DNA of 64,000 bases from Nakamurella antarctica (GTDB lineage Bacteria; Actinomycetota; Actinomycetes; Mycobacteriales; Nakamurellaceae), in assembly GCF_003860405.1 (NCBI RefSeq), contig NZ_CP034170.1, forward strand, positions 1,364,001 to 1,428,000, given 5' to 3'. The position numbers were made by a program, and so were the translations under genes. This document shows positions 1-8,868 of the stretch, one piece after another. A model generated the notes under the pieces. The model did not search any database and had not been told where the DNA came from. It saw only the letters and a program-made list of their open reading frames with translations. Position 1 is the stretch's first letter; every line of letters begins with the position of its first letter.

Positions 1-2
1 CG

Positions 3-1268
3 GACGTGCTGGGGTATCTGAAATCCGTAGCGGTTGCACCCGCCGAGCTAGAAGGTGCCTTCAACGAAGGCATCGGCTTCGACGGCTCGGCCGTCGAGGG
101 CTACGCCCGAGTCTTCGAGTCCGATATGGTCGCCAAACCAGATCCCTCGACCTTCCAGGTTTTACCGTGGGAAACGGACAATGGTCGCGTCTATTCCGCG
201 CGGATGTTCTGTGATATCTCGATGCCGGACGGGTCCCCGTCGTGGGCCGACCCGCGGCACGTCCTGCGGCGTGTGATGGCCGATGCCGCTGCCATGGGCT
301 TTAGCTGCTACGTCCACCCGGAGATAGAGTTCTTCCTTTTAAAAGACCTGCCCCAAGATGGCACGGCGCCCATTCCGGCCGACAACGGCGGTTTCTTCGA
401 CCAAGCGTCACACGACACGGCGCCACACTTTCGGCGGCGCGCCATCGAATCGCTGGAGGCGATGGGAATCTCAGTCGAGTTTTCGCACCACGAAGGCGCC
501 CCGGGGCAGCAGGAAATTGACCTGCGCTACGCCGACGCAATGACGATGGCCGACAACATCATGTCCTTCCGCTACGTCATCAAAGAAGTAGCTATGACGC
601 AGGGCGTGCGGGCCAGCTTTATGCCCAAGCCCTTCCCGAAACAGCCGGGATCGGCCATGCACACTCACTTCTCGCTTTTCGAGGGAGAGACCAACGCCTT
701 CTACGACGCGGATGATCCCTACCAAATGTCGACTACGGGTAAGCAGTTTTTAGCCGGGGTCCTTAAACATGCTCCCGAGTTGACGGCTGTCACCTGCCAG
801 TGGGTCAACTCGTACAAGCGGCTGGTGTTAGGCGGCGAAGCTCCCACCACGGTGTGTTGGGGCCAGGCCAACCGGTCTGCGCTGGTCCGGGTACCCAACT
901 ATTCACCGGGGAAGTCGGCGAGCCAGCGGATCGAAGTTCGGTCGCCGGATTCCTCCTGCAACCCCTACTTGATGTTTGCCGTCATCATCGCGGCTGGCCT
1001 GAAGGGGATCAAGGAAGGCTACGAGTTGGCAGCCCCCGCAGAGGACGACGTCTGGTCGTTGACGGATGCCGAACGGCGCGCCATGGGATACGCAGACCTG
1101 CCCAATTCGCTCGGACACGCGCTCGAACTCATGGAGCGATCGGAGTTGGTGGCCGAAACCCTTGGCGAGCATGTCTTCGACTTCTTCCTACGAAACAAGA
1201 AGGCCGAATGGGAGGCCTACCGCAGGCAGGTCACACCTTTCGAACTGAAGCGATACCTGTCGCTGTAG
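3..1268 (+). CDS. glnA2: Glutamine synthetase, GlnA2 type (5' end cut by window)
   Basis: ATP-dependent ligase of the type I glutamine synthetase fold, joining ammonia (or, for some actinobacterial paralogs, an amine) to glutamate in the cytoplasm. The reading frame is open to the window edge; the codons at 3-8 read Asp-Val inside the family motif before LGYLKSVAV, so roughly 25-30 N-terminal residues are missing and the GTG at 6 is not the start. Visible are GFDGSAVEGYAR, the catalytic-domain stretch HPEIEFFLL, HHEGAPGQQEIDLRYAD, MPKPFPKQPGSAMHTH and NRSALVRVP. It aligns closely to remembered M. tuberculosis GlnA2 (Rv2222c) over its whole length. There is no NLYDLP-like adenylylation tyrosine loop near the C-terminus as in GlnA1. 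Some Streptomyces GlnA2 proteins are reported to act on polyamines, so the substrate is open. Confidence 0.93.
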   Translation, partial: DVLGYLKSVAVAPAELEGAFNEGIGFDGSAVEGYARVFESDMVAKPDPSTFQVLPWETDNGRVYSARMFCDISMPDGSPSWADPRHVLRRVMADAAAMGFSCYVHPEIEFFLLKDLPQDGTAPIPADNGGFFDQASHDTAPHFRRRAIESLEAMGISVEFSHHEGAPGQQEIDLRYADAMTMADNIMSFRYVIKEVAMTQGVRASFMPKPFPKQPGSAMHTHFSLFEGETNAFYDADDPYQMSTTGKQFLAGVLKHAPELTAVTCQWVNSYKRLVLGGEAPTTVCWGQANRSALVRVPNYSPGKSASQRIEVRSPDSSCNPYLMFAVIIAAGLKGIKEGYELAAPAEDDVWSLTDAERRAMGYADLPNSLGHALELMERSELVAETLGEHVFDFFLRNKKAEWEAYRRQVTPFELKRYLSL

Positions 1269-1285
1269 GGCGGTCGGCCAACGAG

Positions 1286-1951
1286 TCAGTCGACGATATC
1301 GCCGGGCCGCTTGCTCGGACGCGGTGCTCGCCAGCGGCGGATCAACATAGCGCGCTGAAAACCGTAGTACCCCAGCGAGCGGCCCTTGGTGGACATGCCC
1401 GTGGGGTCTCCCTTGGGAAATTTTGCGGCGACCTTGCGAGTGATCTGACGACCGGAAATGATGCCATCGGCAACGGCAGCCAACATGAAGATCATCAGCA
1501 CGAGCGGTGCATAGACCTGGAGTACGGGGCTTGGAACGAGAAGCGTGAGGAACGACAGCAGCGCAATGGGCAACAGGAGGCCACCCAGGTTGCGCCGAGC
1601 GTCAACCAGATCACGCACGTATTTGCGAACAGGACCTCGGTCCCGGGGGAGCACGGCACTGTCGTCGCCGCGCATCATCGCTTCGCGGCGAACCCGACCG
1701 GCTAATTTCCGCTCTTCTTTGGTGAGGGCTGTGGTGGGGGTTGATCGTGAGCGCTTAATCGCTTCGCGCTGGGTCCGCGGAGGAGGCGCCACCGGGCCAC
1801 GACGCGGTGCCTTTTCCCGCTGCTTCGGAGTGGGAACCCCTTTGCGAAGGTTGACCTCGCCGTCCTGGGGCACAGTCCTGTCAACAGCGACGTCGGGCGC
1901 ACCCGTTCCGGCGGATTTTTGGGGGCTCTTACGGTTCAAGAAATTCACCAC
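1286..1951 (-). CDS. DUF3043 family membrane protein
   Basis: Protein of 221 residues, function unknown. The N-terminal 110 residues are polar and basic (many Lys/Arg, Pro-rich stretch around residues 45-75) and look disordered; two hydrophobic segments at about residues 123-143 and 146-166 form a probable helical hairpin; the C-terminus is basic again. This layout and the RDLVDARRN motif before the first helix match the actinobacterial DUF3043 family. It is convergent with glnA2 (17-bp gap) and divergent from erpA, an arrangement common in actinobacteria. No catalytic motif is visible. Confidence 0.75.
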   Translation of the reverse strand: MVNFLNRKSPQKSAGTGAPDVAVDRTVPQDGEVNLRKGVPTPKQREKAPRRGPVAPPPRTQREAIKRSRSTPTTALTKEERKLAGRVRREAMMRGDDSAVLPRDRGPVRKYVRDLVDARRNLGGLLLPIALLSFLTLLVPSPVLQVYAPLVLMIFMLAAVADGIISGRQITRKVAAKFPKGDPTGMSTKGRSLGYYGFQRAMLIRRWRAPRPSKRPGDIVD

Positions 1952-2130
1952 CTCAGACTAGATGACCCGCCGCCAACCGGAGGACCGCACCGGGTGCCTC
2001 GGAGTGGAATAGGTGCGCACCCTTTTTGGTTACTTCAAGTAGTGCCTCCCGCTGTCAGGATTACTGCAGTTCATGGCATCATCGAGGGACAACCTATATA
2101 TGAGCATGAGCAAGGAATGGGGTATCGGCC

Positions 2131-2520
2131 GTGACCACCGCTGAGACTGATGAGATGCACACAACGAGCACGCCCACGGAACAGGCAGCTCCCGCGCACG
2201 GGGCCAAGCTTTCGGATGCGGCGGCGGCCAAGGCAAAAGCGTTGCTGGAACGCGATGGCACACCCAATATGGTCCTCCGTATCGCTGTCCAGCCGGGTGG
2301 ATGCTCGGGTCTGCGCTACGAACTTTTCTTTGACGACCGCACCTTGGACGGCGACGCCCTCGTCACGTTCGACGAAGTCGGCCTCGCCATCGACAGGATG
2401 TCCAAGCCCTACTTGGACGGCGCAGTCATCGACTTCGTTGACACCATCGAGAAGCAAGGCTTCACCATCGACAACCCGAACGCGGGTAACTCGTGCGCCT
2501 GTGGGGACTCATTCCACTAG
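2131..2520 (+). CDS. erpA: Iron-sulfur cluster insertion protein, HesB/IscA/ErpA family
   Basis: A-type carrier of 129 residues that delivers Fe-S clusters to apo-proteins. The HesB fold begins around residue 25; the conserved cysteines are present: one in GGCSGLRYEL (about residue 55) and the C-terminal CxC pair in NSCACGDSF. The start is GTG at 2131, preceded by AAGGA at 2112-2116. The first 20 residues are a polar extension. It stands alone, divergent from the DUF3043 gene and followed by a strong terminator. Its position beside the cytochrome oxidase and Rieske genes, which need Fe-S and metal assembly, fits the M. tuberculosis Rv2204c context. Confidence 0.9.
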   Translation: MTTAETDEMHTTSTPTEQAAPAHGAKLSDAAAAKAKALLERDGTPNMVLRIAVQPGGCSGLRYELFFDDRTLDGDALVTFDEVGLAIDRMSKPYLDGAVIDFVDTIEKQGFTIDNPNAGNSCACGDSFH

Positions 2521-2565
2521 CTAGGTGATGGTGGTGAGAACTTCGGCGTACTGAAGGTGCGCACG

Positions 2566-2602
2566 GCCGCTTCGATGCAGAATCTGCAGCGAAGCGGCTT
2601 TT
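2566..2602 (+). terminator. Rho-independent terminator after erpA
   Basis: GCCGCTTCG (2566-2574) pairs perfectly with CGAAGCGGC (2590-2598), with a second inner stem TGCAG/CTGCA, and is followed directly by TTTT. It lies 46 bp after the erpA stop and upstream of adoK. Confidence 0.88.
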
Positions 2603-2696
2603 CTCATGCGGGGGTGCGCTCGGCTAGTCTGATCTGCGTCGGGTCGCTATTAGGCGCGGCACACTCCGCCAGTACAGCATCCGAAGGGTTTTGCCT

Positions 2697-3695
2697 GTGA
2701 GTATTGCAGTGTCCGGATCTATCGCGACCGATCATTTAATGCACTACCCGGGCAAGTTCACCGATTCGATCCTCCCGGACCAACTTTCCCGGATCTCGCT
2801 GTCGTTCTTGGTAGACGATCTAGTAATTCGCCGCGGCGGCGTGGCCCCGAACATTTGCTTCGCTATGGGTCTGTTGGGGGTACGGCCAATTCTCATCGGC
2901 GCCGTCGGCGCGGACTGGGCCGACTACGAGAGCTGGCTTGAACGTCATGGCGTCGACGTGTCGCACGTCAAAATCTGCCATGACGTGCAAACCGCGCGAT
3001 TCGTCTGCACCACGGATGACGATATGAACCAGATCGCCACTTTCTACGCAGGAGCAATGGCTCGGGCGCGCGAGATCGAACTGGGTCCGGTGGCTGCGAC
3101 GGCCGCGGGTGGCTTGGAGTTTGTCATGATCAGCGCTGACGACCCCGACGCCATGGTTCGCCATGCCGAAGAGTGCAGGTTCCGCGGGATTAAATTTGCC
3201 GCTGACCCCTCCCAGCAGCTCGCAAGGATGGACGGTGCGGCGTCGATCGCGTTAGTGACGGGCGCTGAGTTGCTGTTCAGCAACGACTACGAGCTCGGAA
3301 TGCTGAAGGCTAAAACCGGCTGGGATGACGCGGATATCTTGGATCACGTCGGCTATCGGGTCACCACACTCGGCGCTGCAGGCATTGAAATCGTGGCTTC
3401 CCCGGCCCGCGGCGGCGAACGGATTCACGTCTTAGCGCTGCCTGAGACTGGCAAAGTCGATCCGACGGGTGTCGGCGACGGGTTCCGAGGAGGATTTCTC
3501 GCTGGTCGCGCCCGTGGGCTGAGTCTGGAACGGTCTGCGCAGCTGGGGGCGCTGTTAGCAACGCTCGTGTTGGAGACAGTGGGAACACAGGAGTACCAGC
3601 TGGACTGGAAAACTGCGCTTCCGCGCCTGCGCTCGGCATATGGCGACGACGTTGCCGGAGAGATTTTGACAGCCCTGGGTGTCGCTGCCGGTTAA
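2697..3695 (+). CDS. adoK: PfkB-family adenosine kinase (AdoK-like)
   Basis: Ribokinase/PfkB-fold kinase of 332 residues, probably phosphorylating adenosine to AMP in purine salvage. The N-terminus SIAVSGSIATDHLM and the motif SLSFLVDDL closely resemble M. tuberculosis AdoK (Rv2202c). The PfkB signature with the catalytic Asp, DPTGVGDGFRGGF, is at about residues 255-267. Start choice: the GTG at 2697 matches the family N-terminus and has GAAGG (2682-2686) upstream; an in-frame TTG two codons earlier is the alternative. It is followed by the convergent asnB. A related sugar or nucleoside substrate cannot be excluded. Confidence 0.85.
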   Translation: MSIAVSGSIATDHLMHYPGKFTDSILPDQLSRISLSFLVDDLVIRRGGVAPNICFAMGLLGVRPILIGAVGADWADYESWLERHGVDVSHVKICHDVQTARFVCTTDDDMNQIATFYAGAMARAREIELGPVAATAAGGLEFVMISADDPDAMVRHAEECRFRGIKFAADPSQQLARMDGAASIALVTGAELLFSNDYELGMLKAKTGWDDADILDHVGYRVTTLGAAGIEIVASPARGGERIHVLALPETGKVDPTGVGDGFRGGFLAGRARGLSLERSAQLGALLATLVLETVGTQEYQLDWKTALPRLRSAYGDDVAGEILTALGVAAG

Positions 3696-3705
3696 GACCA
3701 CTGGA

Positions 3706-3739
3706 GGTAGGCGTTGGTTTTCCCAGACCTTCGCCTACC
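3706..3739. terminator. Possible bidirectional terminator between adoK and asnB
   Basis: GGTAGGCG (3706-3713) and CGCCTACC (3732-3739) form an 8-bp stem with an 18-nt loop containing TTTT. It sits exactly in the 46-bp gap between two convergent genes. Confidence 0.45.
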
Positions 3740-3741
3740 AG

Positions 3742-5670
3742 CTACAGGGTGACCGGATACACCGTGTCAGGAATCTGGGGCGTAATCGCACCAGTGACGA
3801 AGATGCCGTGCCACAAAAGGAAAACTAGAATTGCCCAGATCCGCCGTGAATGGTCTGCCTCGCCGGCGCGATGCGCGTTCAGCAACGCCAACGCCGCAGC
3901 TTTGTCCAGGAACTCGTCGGCAGCTGACCCAGTGATGATCTCGTGGGCCCAGTCGTATGCCTCGGCCGCCAGATAATGCCTGATGGGCACGGGAAAGCCG
4001 AGTTTTCGCCGGTTTAAGACGTGGGCCGGAACGATATCGCGAAGAGCTTGACGCAGCGCGTATTTGCTCGTCTCTTTGGTGATCTTCTCTGACGAAGGTA
4101 CTTTTCGGGCGACCTCAAAGACGCGCGAGTCCAGAAAAGGGACACGCAATTCGAGGGCGTTTGCCATAGTCATTTTATCGGCTTTCACCAGGATGTCGCC
4201 GCGTAGCCAGGTGAACAAGTCGACGTGCTGCATTCGCGAAATAGGGTCCCAGCCCGCACTTTCGGCGTACACAGCATCAGTGGCGTCCCGGAAAGAGACC
4301 TCGGGGGAGTAAGTCTTCAGCAAACCGCTGAGCTGGTCCTCCCGGAAAATGCGGGCGTTACCGTAGTAGCGATCGGGAAGATCCAAAGCACCTCGACGGA
4401 GCATGTCCTTGCCACGGAAACCCTCCGGCAGCGCGCGCCCCATAGAGGCCAGACCTTTCCTTAATCCTCGCGGTAGCCCGGTGATCGGTCCGAGACTTTG
4501 TGGTTCGCGGTAGATGTTGTACCCACCGAACAATTCGTCCGCGCCCTCGCCGGACAGCACCACTTTGACGTGTTTGCGGGCCTCGCGAGCCACAAAGTAC
4601 AGCGGCACCAATGCCGGATCCGCTACCGGATCATCCAGATACCAGATGATCAACGGCAACGTCTGCATCAACTCCGCAGCCGATACGGTTTTCACCACAT
4701 GGCGGACACCGATCGCCGCAGCAGTTTCCGCGGCTACATCCACCTCGGAGAACCCCTTGTATTCAAAGCCGGTGGTGAAGGTGATCAAATTGGGATTGGA
4801 TCGCTTGGCCAAGGCTGCAATCGCAGTTGAATCGATGCCCCCAGAAAGGAATGCGCCCACCGTGACGTCGGCGCGCATATGTTTTGCCACCGAGTCGGTG
4901 AGAACATCGGCGATCTCTTCGTAGAGTGCGCTTTTCTGCGCCGCGCTTGTTAGCGTCATGGGGGTGAAGACCGGGTGGAAATACCGCCGGTAAGAAACTG
5001 TCAGAGGCGCCGTACTGTCGTCGAGATCGATGGTGAAACACGTTCCAGATTCCACCTTCGAGATCCCAGGGTCCATCGTCGCTGGTTCCGGTACGTATTG
5101 CAGTACCAAATAGTGTTGCAGCGCAACAGGATCCACGCCAGCTGGTCCGGTGAGCTCACGCAGGCCTTTTGCCTCGGATGAGAATGCGACACCGTCGTCG
5201 GTGGTGGCAGTGAAAAGTGGCTTGATGCCGAATGGGTCGCGGGCACCGAAAACTCTGCGCTTAGTGGTGTCCCAGATGATGAAAGCGAACATGCCGCGCA
5301 ATTTCGCGACCGCGTCTTCGCCCCAATAGTGGTAGCTGGCGACGATGGCTTCTCCGTCACCCGAGGTGGTGAATTCGGCGCCGAACTCGGCTGCTAACTC
5401 CTCCCGCAGTTCCAGGTAGTTGTAAATCTCGCCATTGAAAATTAGGGCATACCGATCAGGGTCATCCGCTGGGCCCCAGCGCAGAGGCTGATGCGACTTC
5501 TCGATGTCAATGATGGACAGCCTGTTGAAGCCGAAAGCCACGTCCGCGTCGTGCCAGGTGCCGGGGTCGTCCGGGCCGCGGTGGCGGGCGCACAACATTC
5601 CTGCCGCAAGAGCGTCGACCTTGGATGCTGCGTTGCCGTTATTGGAGACATATCCCATCAACCCACACAC
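3742..5670 (-). CDS. asnB: Asparagine synthetase, glutamine-hydrolysing
   Basis: Converts aspartate, glutamine and ATP to asparagine, glutamate and AMP. The protein has 642 residues, normal for AsnB. The N-terminal class II glutaminase domain begins MCGLMGYV, with Cys2 as nucleophile after removal of Met, and includes RHRGPDD and FNGEIYNY. The synthetase domain carries the ATP-pyrophosphatase loop FLSGGIDSTAIA near residues 265-275 and SGEGADELFGGY. It is divergent from ctaC across about 290 bp. In M. tuberculosis the homolog (Rv2201) also neighbours ctaC and adoK, so the position is ancestral. Confidence 0.95.
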   Translation of the reverse strand: MCGLMGYVSNNGNAASKVDALAAGMLCARHRGPDDPGTWHDADVAFGFNRLSIIDIEKSHQPLRWGPADDPDRYALIFNGEIYNYLELREELAAEFGAEFTTSGDGEAIVASYHYWGEDAVAKLRGMFAFIIWDTTKRRVFGARDPFGIKPLFTATTDDGVAFSSEAKGLRELTGPAGVDPVALQHYLVLQYVPEPATMDPGISKVESGTCFTIDLDDSTAPLTVSYRRYFHPVFTPMTLTSAAQKSALYEEIADVLTDSVAKHMRADVTVGAFLSGGIDSTAIAALAKRSNPNLITFTTGFEYKGFSEVDVAAETAAAIGVRHVVKTVSAAELMQTLPLIIWYLDDPVADPALVPLYFVAREARKHVKVVLSGEGADELFGGYNIYREPQSLGPITGLPRGLRKGLASMGRALPEGFRGKDMLRRGALDLPDRYYGNARIFREDQLSGLLKTYSPEVSFRDATDAVYAESAGWDPISRMQHVDLFTWLRGDILVKADKMTMANALELRVPFLDSRVFEVARKVPSSEKITKETSKYALRQALRDIVPAHVLNRRKLGFPVPIRHYLAAEAYDWAHEIITGSAADEFLDKAAALALLNAHRAGEADHSRRIWAILVFLLWHGIFVTGAITPQIPDTVYPVTL

Positions 5671-5964
5671 TCGCTCAGGTCACCACTTTCTGTATCGCGT
5701 GTTGCACTATCGTCGGCGAACGGCTTTTGGCAGGCCGTTGAGGCGATCTGTTAGAACTGCAGCACTCAGTATCCCCGTTCCGTGCCACAGATGTGCCGGA
5801 ACTGACACCGTCCTACGACCGAATCGCCGCGCCCGGTCCAGCGGGAGCCCGCGCGGTGACGTAATCTGAAGGAGTTGGAAAAATAGACGGTGCTTGTCGC
5901 AATCTCTGGGCACCGATTTGTACAGCACTGGCCGATCACAGGTCAGTGGAAGAAAGGCGTGAAC
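5671..5964. other. Divergent intergenic region asnB / ctaC
   Basis: About 290 bp between two divergent genes; it must hold promoters for both. I see no clear -35/-10 pair, operator or convincing small gene. An in-frame upstream extension of ctaC to 5890 exists but lacks a signal peptide at its N-terminus. Confidence 0.5.
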
Positions 5965-6900
5965 GTGGCTTCCTCCCGTGCAGTACGTCGGTTCACCCTG
6001 GTGGGTGGGCTGACCGCCGCTTCGCTGTTGCTCAGCGGCTGTTCCCTCGCCGATCTGCCGCGGTACGGCTTCCCTGAGAGTCATTCCATTCAGGGAGAAC
6101 GGATGCAACACTTCTGGTCCGCCATGTTCAGTGCTTCGTTGGTAGTTGGCGTACTGGTGTGGGGGCTGATGTTCTGGGCTTTCGCCGTGTATCGGAAGAA
6201 GAAGGGCTCGCCCCTCTACCCGAAGCAGACCAAGGAGAACCTTCCCTTGGAGCTTGTCTACACGGCCGTCCCGCTGGTGATGGTCGCCGTACTGTTCTAC
6301 TTCACGGTCGTTACTGAAAACTTCGTATTAAAGAAGGTCGAAAATCCTGACGTTACTGTCAATGTCACCGCGTTTAAGTGGGGCTGGGATTTCTCCATCG
6401 ATGGAACTCAAAACCCTGACGTCCCAGGTGATCTGGTGCACACCATCAGTTCCTCTGACGAAATCGCAGTTCTGGTCGTGCCGACCAACAAGGTGATCGA
6501 ATACCGCCTGGAGTCGAAAGACGTTATCCACTCCTTCTGGGTGCCGGACTTTATCTTCAAGCGCGACGTCTTCCCGTCGCCTGCGGAGAACCAGGTCGAC
6601 GCTGGCAACACATTCCAGAACACGATCACTGTTGAAGGTGCCATGGTGGGCCGATGCGCCGAGCTCTGCGGCCAGTACCACTCGATGATGAACTTCGAGG
6701 TCCGCGCTCTGCCCGACAATCTCTACCAGGAATACACGGCTCTGCGAAACCAAATGAACCCCGAAACCAACCGCGGGTACACAGTAGCCGAGGCTTTCAC
6801 CAAGATGAATTGCGGTGAATTGTGCTCGCCTTACGCCACCGCTACACATCCGTTTAACACGAGCCGGACTGCGGATAACATCGCATCAGGAGGCAATTGA
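5965..6900 (+). CDS. ctaC: Cytochrome c oxidase subunit II (CtaC), lipoprotein
   Basis: Electron-entry subunit of the aa3 terminal oxidase, anchored outside the membrane. With the GTG at 5965 (GAAAGG at 5952-5957, 7-nt spacing) the 311-residue product has a basic N-terminus, a hydrophobic core and a lipobox LSGC with Cys26. Two further membrane helices follow at about residues 45-75 and 90-115. The CuA site is intact: C231, E233, C235, H239 and M242 in CAELCGQYHSMM. The C-terminus adds about 50 residues with a second CxxxC pair (NCGELCSP), not part of the CuA site. GTG 5959 is an alternative start. The stop overlaps the ctaF start. Confidence 0.93.
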   Translation: MASSRAVRRFTLVGGLTAASLLLSGCSLADLPRYGFPESHSIQGERMQHFWSAMFSASLVVGVLVWGLMFWAFAVYRKKKGSPLYPKQTKENLPLELVYTAVPLVMVAVLFYFTVVTENFVLKKVENPDVTVNVTAFKWGWDFSIDGTQNPDVPGDLVHTISSSDEIAVLVVPTNKVIEYRLESKDVIHSFWVPDFIFKRDVFPSPAENQVDAGNTFQNTITVEGAMVGRCAELCGQYHSMMNFEVRALPDNLYQEYTALRNQMNPETNRGYTVAEAFTKMNCGELCSPYATATHPFNTSRTADNIASGGN

Positions 6901-7304
6901 TGAAAATTGAATATAAACTTTTCGTCGGCCTCGCGGCATTCTTTGTTGTTCTCGCGGTGGTGTACGGCTTCTGGGCTGGCGCTGACGAACCTGTGGGGAC
7001 CGTGGCATTCGGCTTGACCGGTGGTTTAGCGCTGGTTGTGGGTTCGTTCCTGTGGTTCTCGGGGCGTCGGCTCGAGCAAGAGCGCCCAGAAGACAACACG
7101 GACGCCGAAATCTCCGACGGCGCTGGTGAGCTCGGATTTTTCTCCCCCGGGTCCTACTGGCCGATCTGCATCGCCGGATCTGCAGCGGTCTTAGCAATTG
7201 CGACCGCGTTCTTACTGGTCTGGCTGATGATCCTCACCCTTGTGTTCCTGATCCTGAGCATTTGCGGATTGCTGTTCGAATACCAGCGGTCGTACTCGCA
7301 CTGA
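6900..7304 (+). CDS. ctaF: Cytochrome c oxidase subunit IV (CtaF)
   Basis: Small actinobacterial-type subunit of the bc1-aa3 supercomplex, 134 residues. Four hydrophobic helices (about 7-27, 37-55, 88-108, 110-125), with the helix pairs separated by a polar loop rich in Asp/Glu, match the CtaF family. The start ATG at 6900 is chosen because AGGAGG lies at 6888-6893 and it overlaps the ctaC stop (TGATG); the TTG three bases earlier is less likely. It forms a two-gene unit with ctaC and is closed by a strong hairpin. Confidence 0.88.
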   Translation: MKIEYKLFVGLAAFFVVLAVVYGFWAGADEPVGTVAFGLTGGLALVVGSFLWFSGRRLEQERPEDNTDAEISDGAGELGFFSPGSYWPICIAGSAAVLAIATAFLLVWLMILTLVFLILSICGLLFEYQRSYSH

Positions 7305-7330
7305 CGTTCTAGCACCGCAATTATTTTCAC

Positions 7331-7371
7331 CGCCGAGAGCCGGATCAGCGACACTGATCCGGCTCTCGGCG
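7331..7371 (+). terminator. Strong hairpin terminator after ctaC-ctaF
   Basis: A perfect 18-bp stem (7331-7348 with 7354-7371) around the loop CGACA, 27 bp after the ctaF stop. It has no U-run behind it, so it may work as an intrinsic terminator of the U-less kind or as an mRNA 3' end stabiliser. Confidence 0.75.
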
Positions 7372-7643
7372 TGTGTGGCGCAGGCATGATCCCGCGATCG
7401 CCTTCGGGGGGATTGTCACATGGTCGCTTTCGCCGGCGATTTTCTGCGGTGTTCCAGACGCAGGAGGGCTTCGTCCGTCATTTGCCGGACGTCCGTTGTC
7501 CTGCATGGGCGCAGACGGTCTCTAGTGGGGCATGGGGGCACAGTGCGTCACCGACGTAGCCGCAACTTCGCTAACGCCCCGCCGTCCCAGCAGGCAGTAA
7601 CGGGGACTCGTGGCTGCTGAGAGAGGTCTTGCGGCTCCACAGG

Positions 7644-7695
7644 TGTCAACGCCAGCCGAAATCTGACCCTTTGGTGCCGGTTGAATTTTGACCCC
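7644..7695. repeat. Left terminal inverted repeat of the IS21-like element
   Basis: Read on the minus strand from 7695 it matches 8869-8920 at most of its 52 positions, including the runs GGGGTCAAAATTC and GGCGTTGACA. Confidence 0.8.
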
Positions 7696-7696
7696 G

Positions 7697-7863
7697 TGTC
7701 GTGTGGTTTTACCTGATTTCTGCTGTGGTGTTGCGGTGTTTTCGGGTTCTGCAGGAATCTCGGTCCAGGGCGATGACCAGGACGCGATGACCGGGGCCTT
7801 GGGGTCGCGGGCCAGGATCGTCACATCACCGGTCATATCCTGGTGCGCCACGGTGCTGCTCAC
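7697..7863 (-). pseudogene. istB: IstB-like ATPase remnant (N-terminal fragment)
   Basis: The reading begins GTG at 7863, just after the degraded end of istA, and gives a short stretch, DVTILARDPKAPVI, resembling the N-terminus of IstB helper proteins. After about 25 residues the similarity is lost, and the reading runs into the left inverted repeat. The nucleotide-binding domain is absent. The call rests on position and one short match. Confidence 0.5.
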
Positions 7864-7867
7864 GATG

Positions 7868-8786
7868 CCTCCGACACGACGTGATCATCGACGTGACTGC
7901 CCGCATCCCGGTCGCTGCGGTGCAGGTTGAACAGGGCGTCACAGTTAGTTCAAGGCCGCACTGTCACGATATTTTCCGCACCTGCGAGCCGCCCACTCAT
8001 CTAAGCGGTGCGTTGCCCCGAACTTCTCTCGCATCAACGCTGCCTTCGCGACGTGAGTTGCGTCGGTGATCGTCTGCCAACGATCCCAAGATCGTTGATG
8101 GGAACCCACCTCCATCCCTACGCAGGTCACCACGACTCGGTCGAGCCCAGCGTGAACGTCAACGAACCTGCCGATCACTGCCGGGTCGACTGAGTAACCT
8201 TTCACAGCGACCCGCACGTAAGAGTCCCGGCCAAGGCGGATCCGGCTGGATGTGCCGACCGTCGGCGGCACCGGGCGGCACCGGCGGCAACTGCCCCATC
8301 CCGGCAACATCAATCAGGATCCGCGCCGGCGGGTCAGCCAACAACCCTTCACGGACCGGAACGACCCGGCCAGGAAACCACAAATTGCACGCAACGATTT
8401 CCCCGGCGTGATAATCCATGCGATCGGCTGAATCAGCAGCGGAATACAGCGGCCGCAGCAACGCCAGCCGAGCCCGCGACGACGACGCCGAATGCCCCCC
8501 ACTCCACCCGCTCAGCTATCACCGACGCCGAATGCCCCCACCCCACCCGCTCAGCGATCACCGACGCTGGCATCGTCGGAAATTCCTTCAACAGCAACCT
8601 GATTCGCGGCTCAAACTCATCCAACCGCGAACCAGCCCGCTTCCGCTCCACTCGCGGCGGAACATCAGCAATCAACGCTGCACGCCGCGCATTACGCGCC
8701 AATCCCAACCTGCGGGCAATCGGCTCAAACCCCACACCTCCGAACGGCTCAACCGACGGATCCCAGCCCAATCGTCGAGTGTTCAC
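7868..8786 (-). pseudogene. istA: IstA-like transposase, multiply frameshifted and deleted
   Basis: Three pieces in different frames follow the order of an IS21 IstA. The first (8786-8433) carries the helix-turn-helix region IARRLGLARNARRAAL and ERKRAGSRLDEFEPRI. The second (8461-8330) has LRPLYSAADSADRMDYHAGE and the start of the catalytic domain CNLWFPGRVVPV. The third (8313-7945) holds the Mu-type C-terminal domain GRDSYVRVAVKGYSVDP and a frameshifted tail. The region with the DDE residues is missing between pieces two and three. The first piece is also broken by a 40-bp tandem duplication. Confidence 0.8.
8484..8562. repeat. 40/39-bp tandem duplication inside the istA remnant
   Basis: Units 8484-8523 and 8524-8562 differ by one substitution and one C in a run of Cs. 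In the minus-strand reading they duplicate the peptide ASVIAERVGWG. Confidence 0.85.
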
Positions 8787-8868
8787 TTTTCAAGCGTCAA
8801 AACTGACCAGTTTTCGAGCGGCACCGACAATCTTCCAATTTGATCACTCCCTCACTCTGACGCGGCAG

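Noticed and set aside
800-1705. Open frame of 301 codons across the glnA2 end and the DUF3043 gene
   Set aside because: Runs through a clear glutamine synthetase in another frame and then antisense to the DUF3043 gene; no plausible protein.
7522-7863. Intact small gene of 113 codons on the minus strand
   Set aside because: It spans the left inverted repeat of the IS element and only its first residues look like IstB; treated as a remnant.
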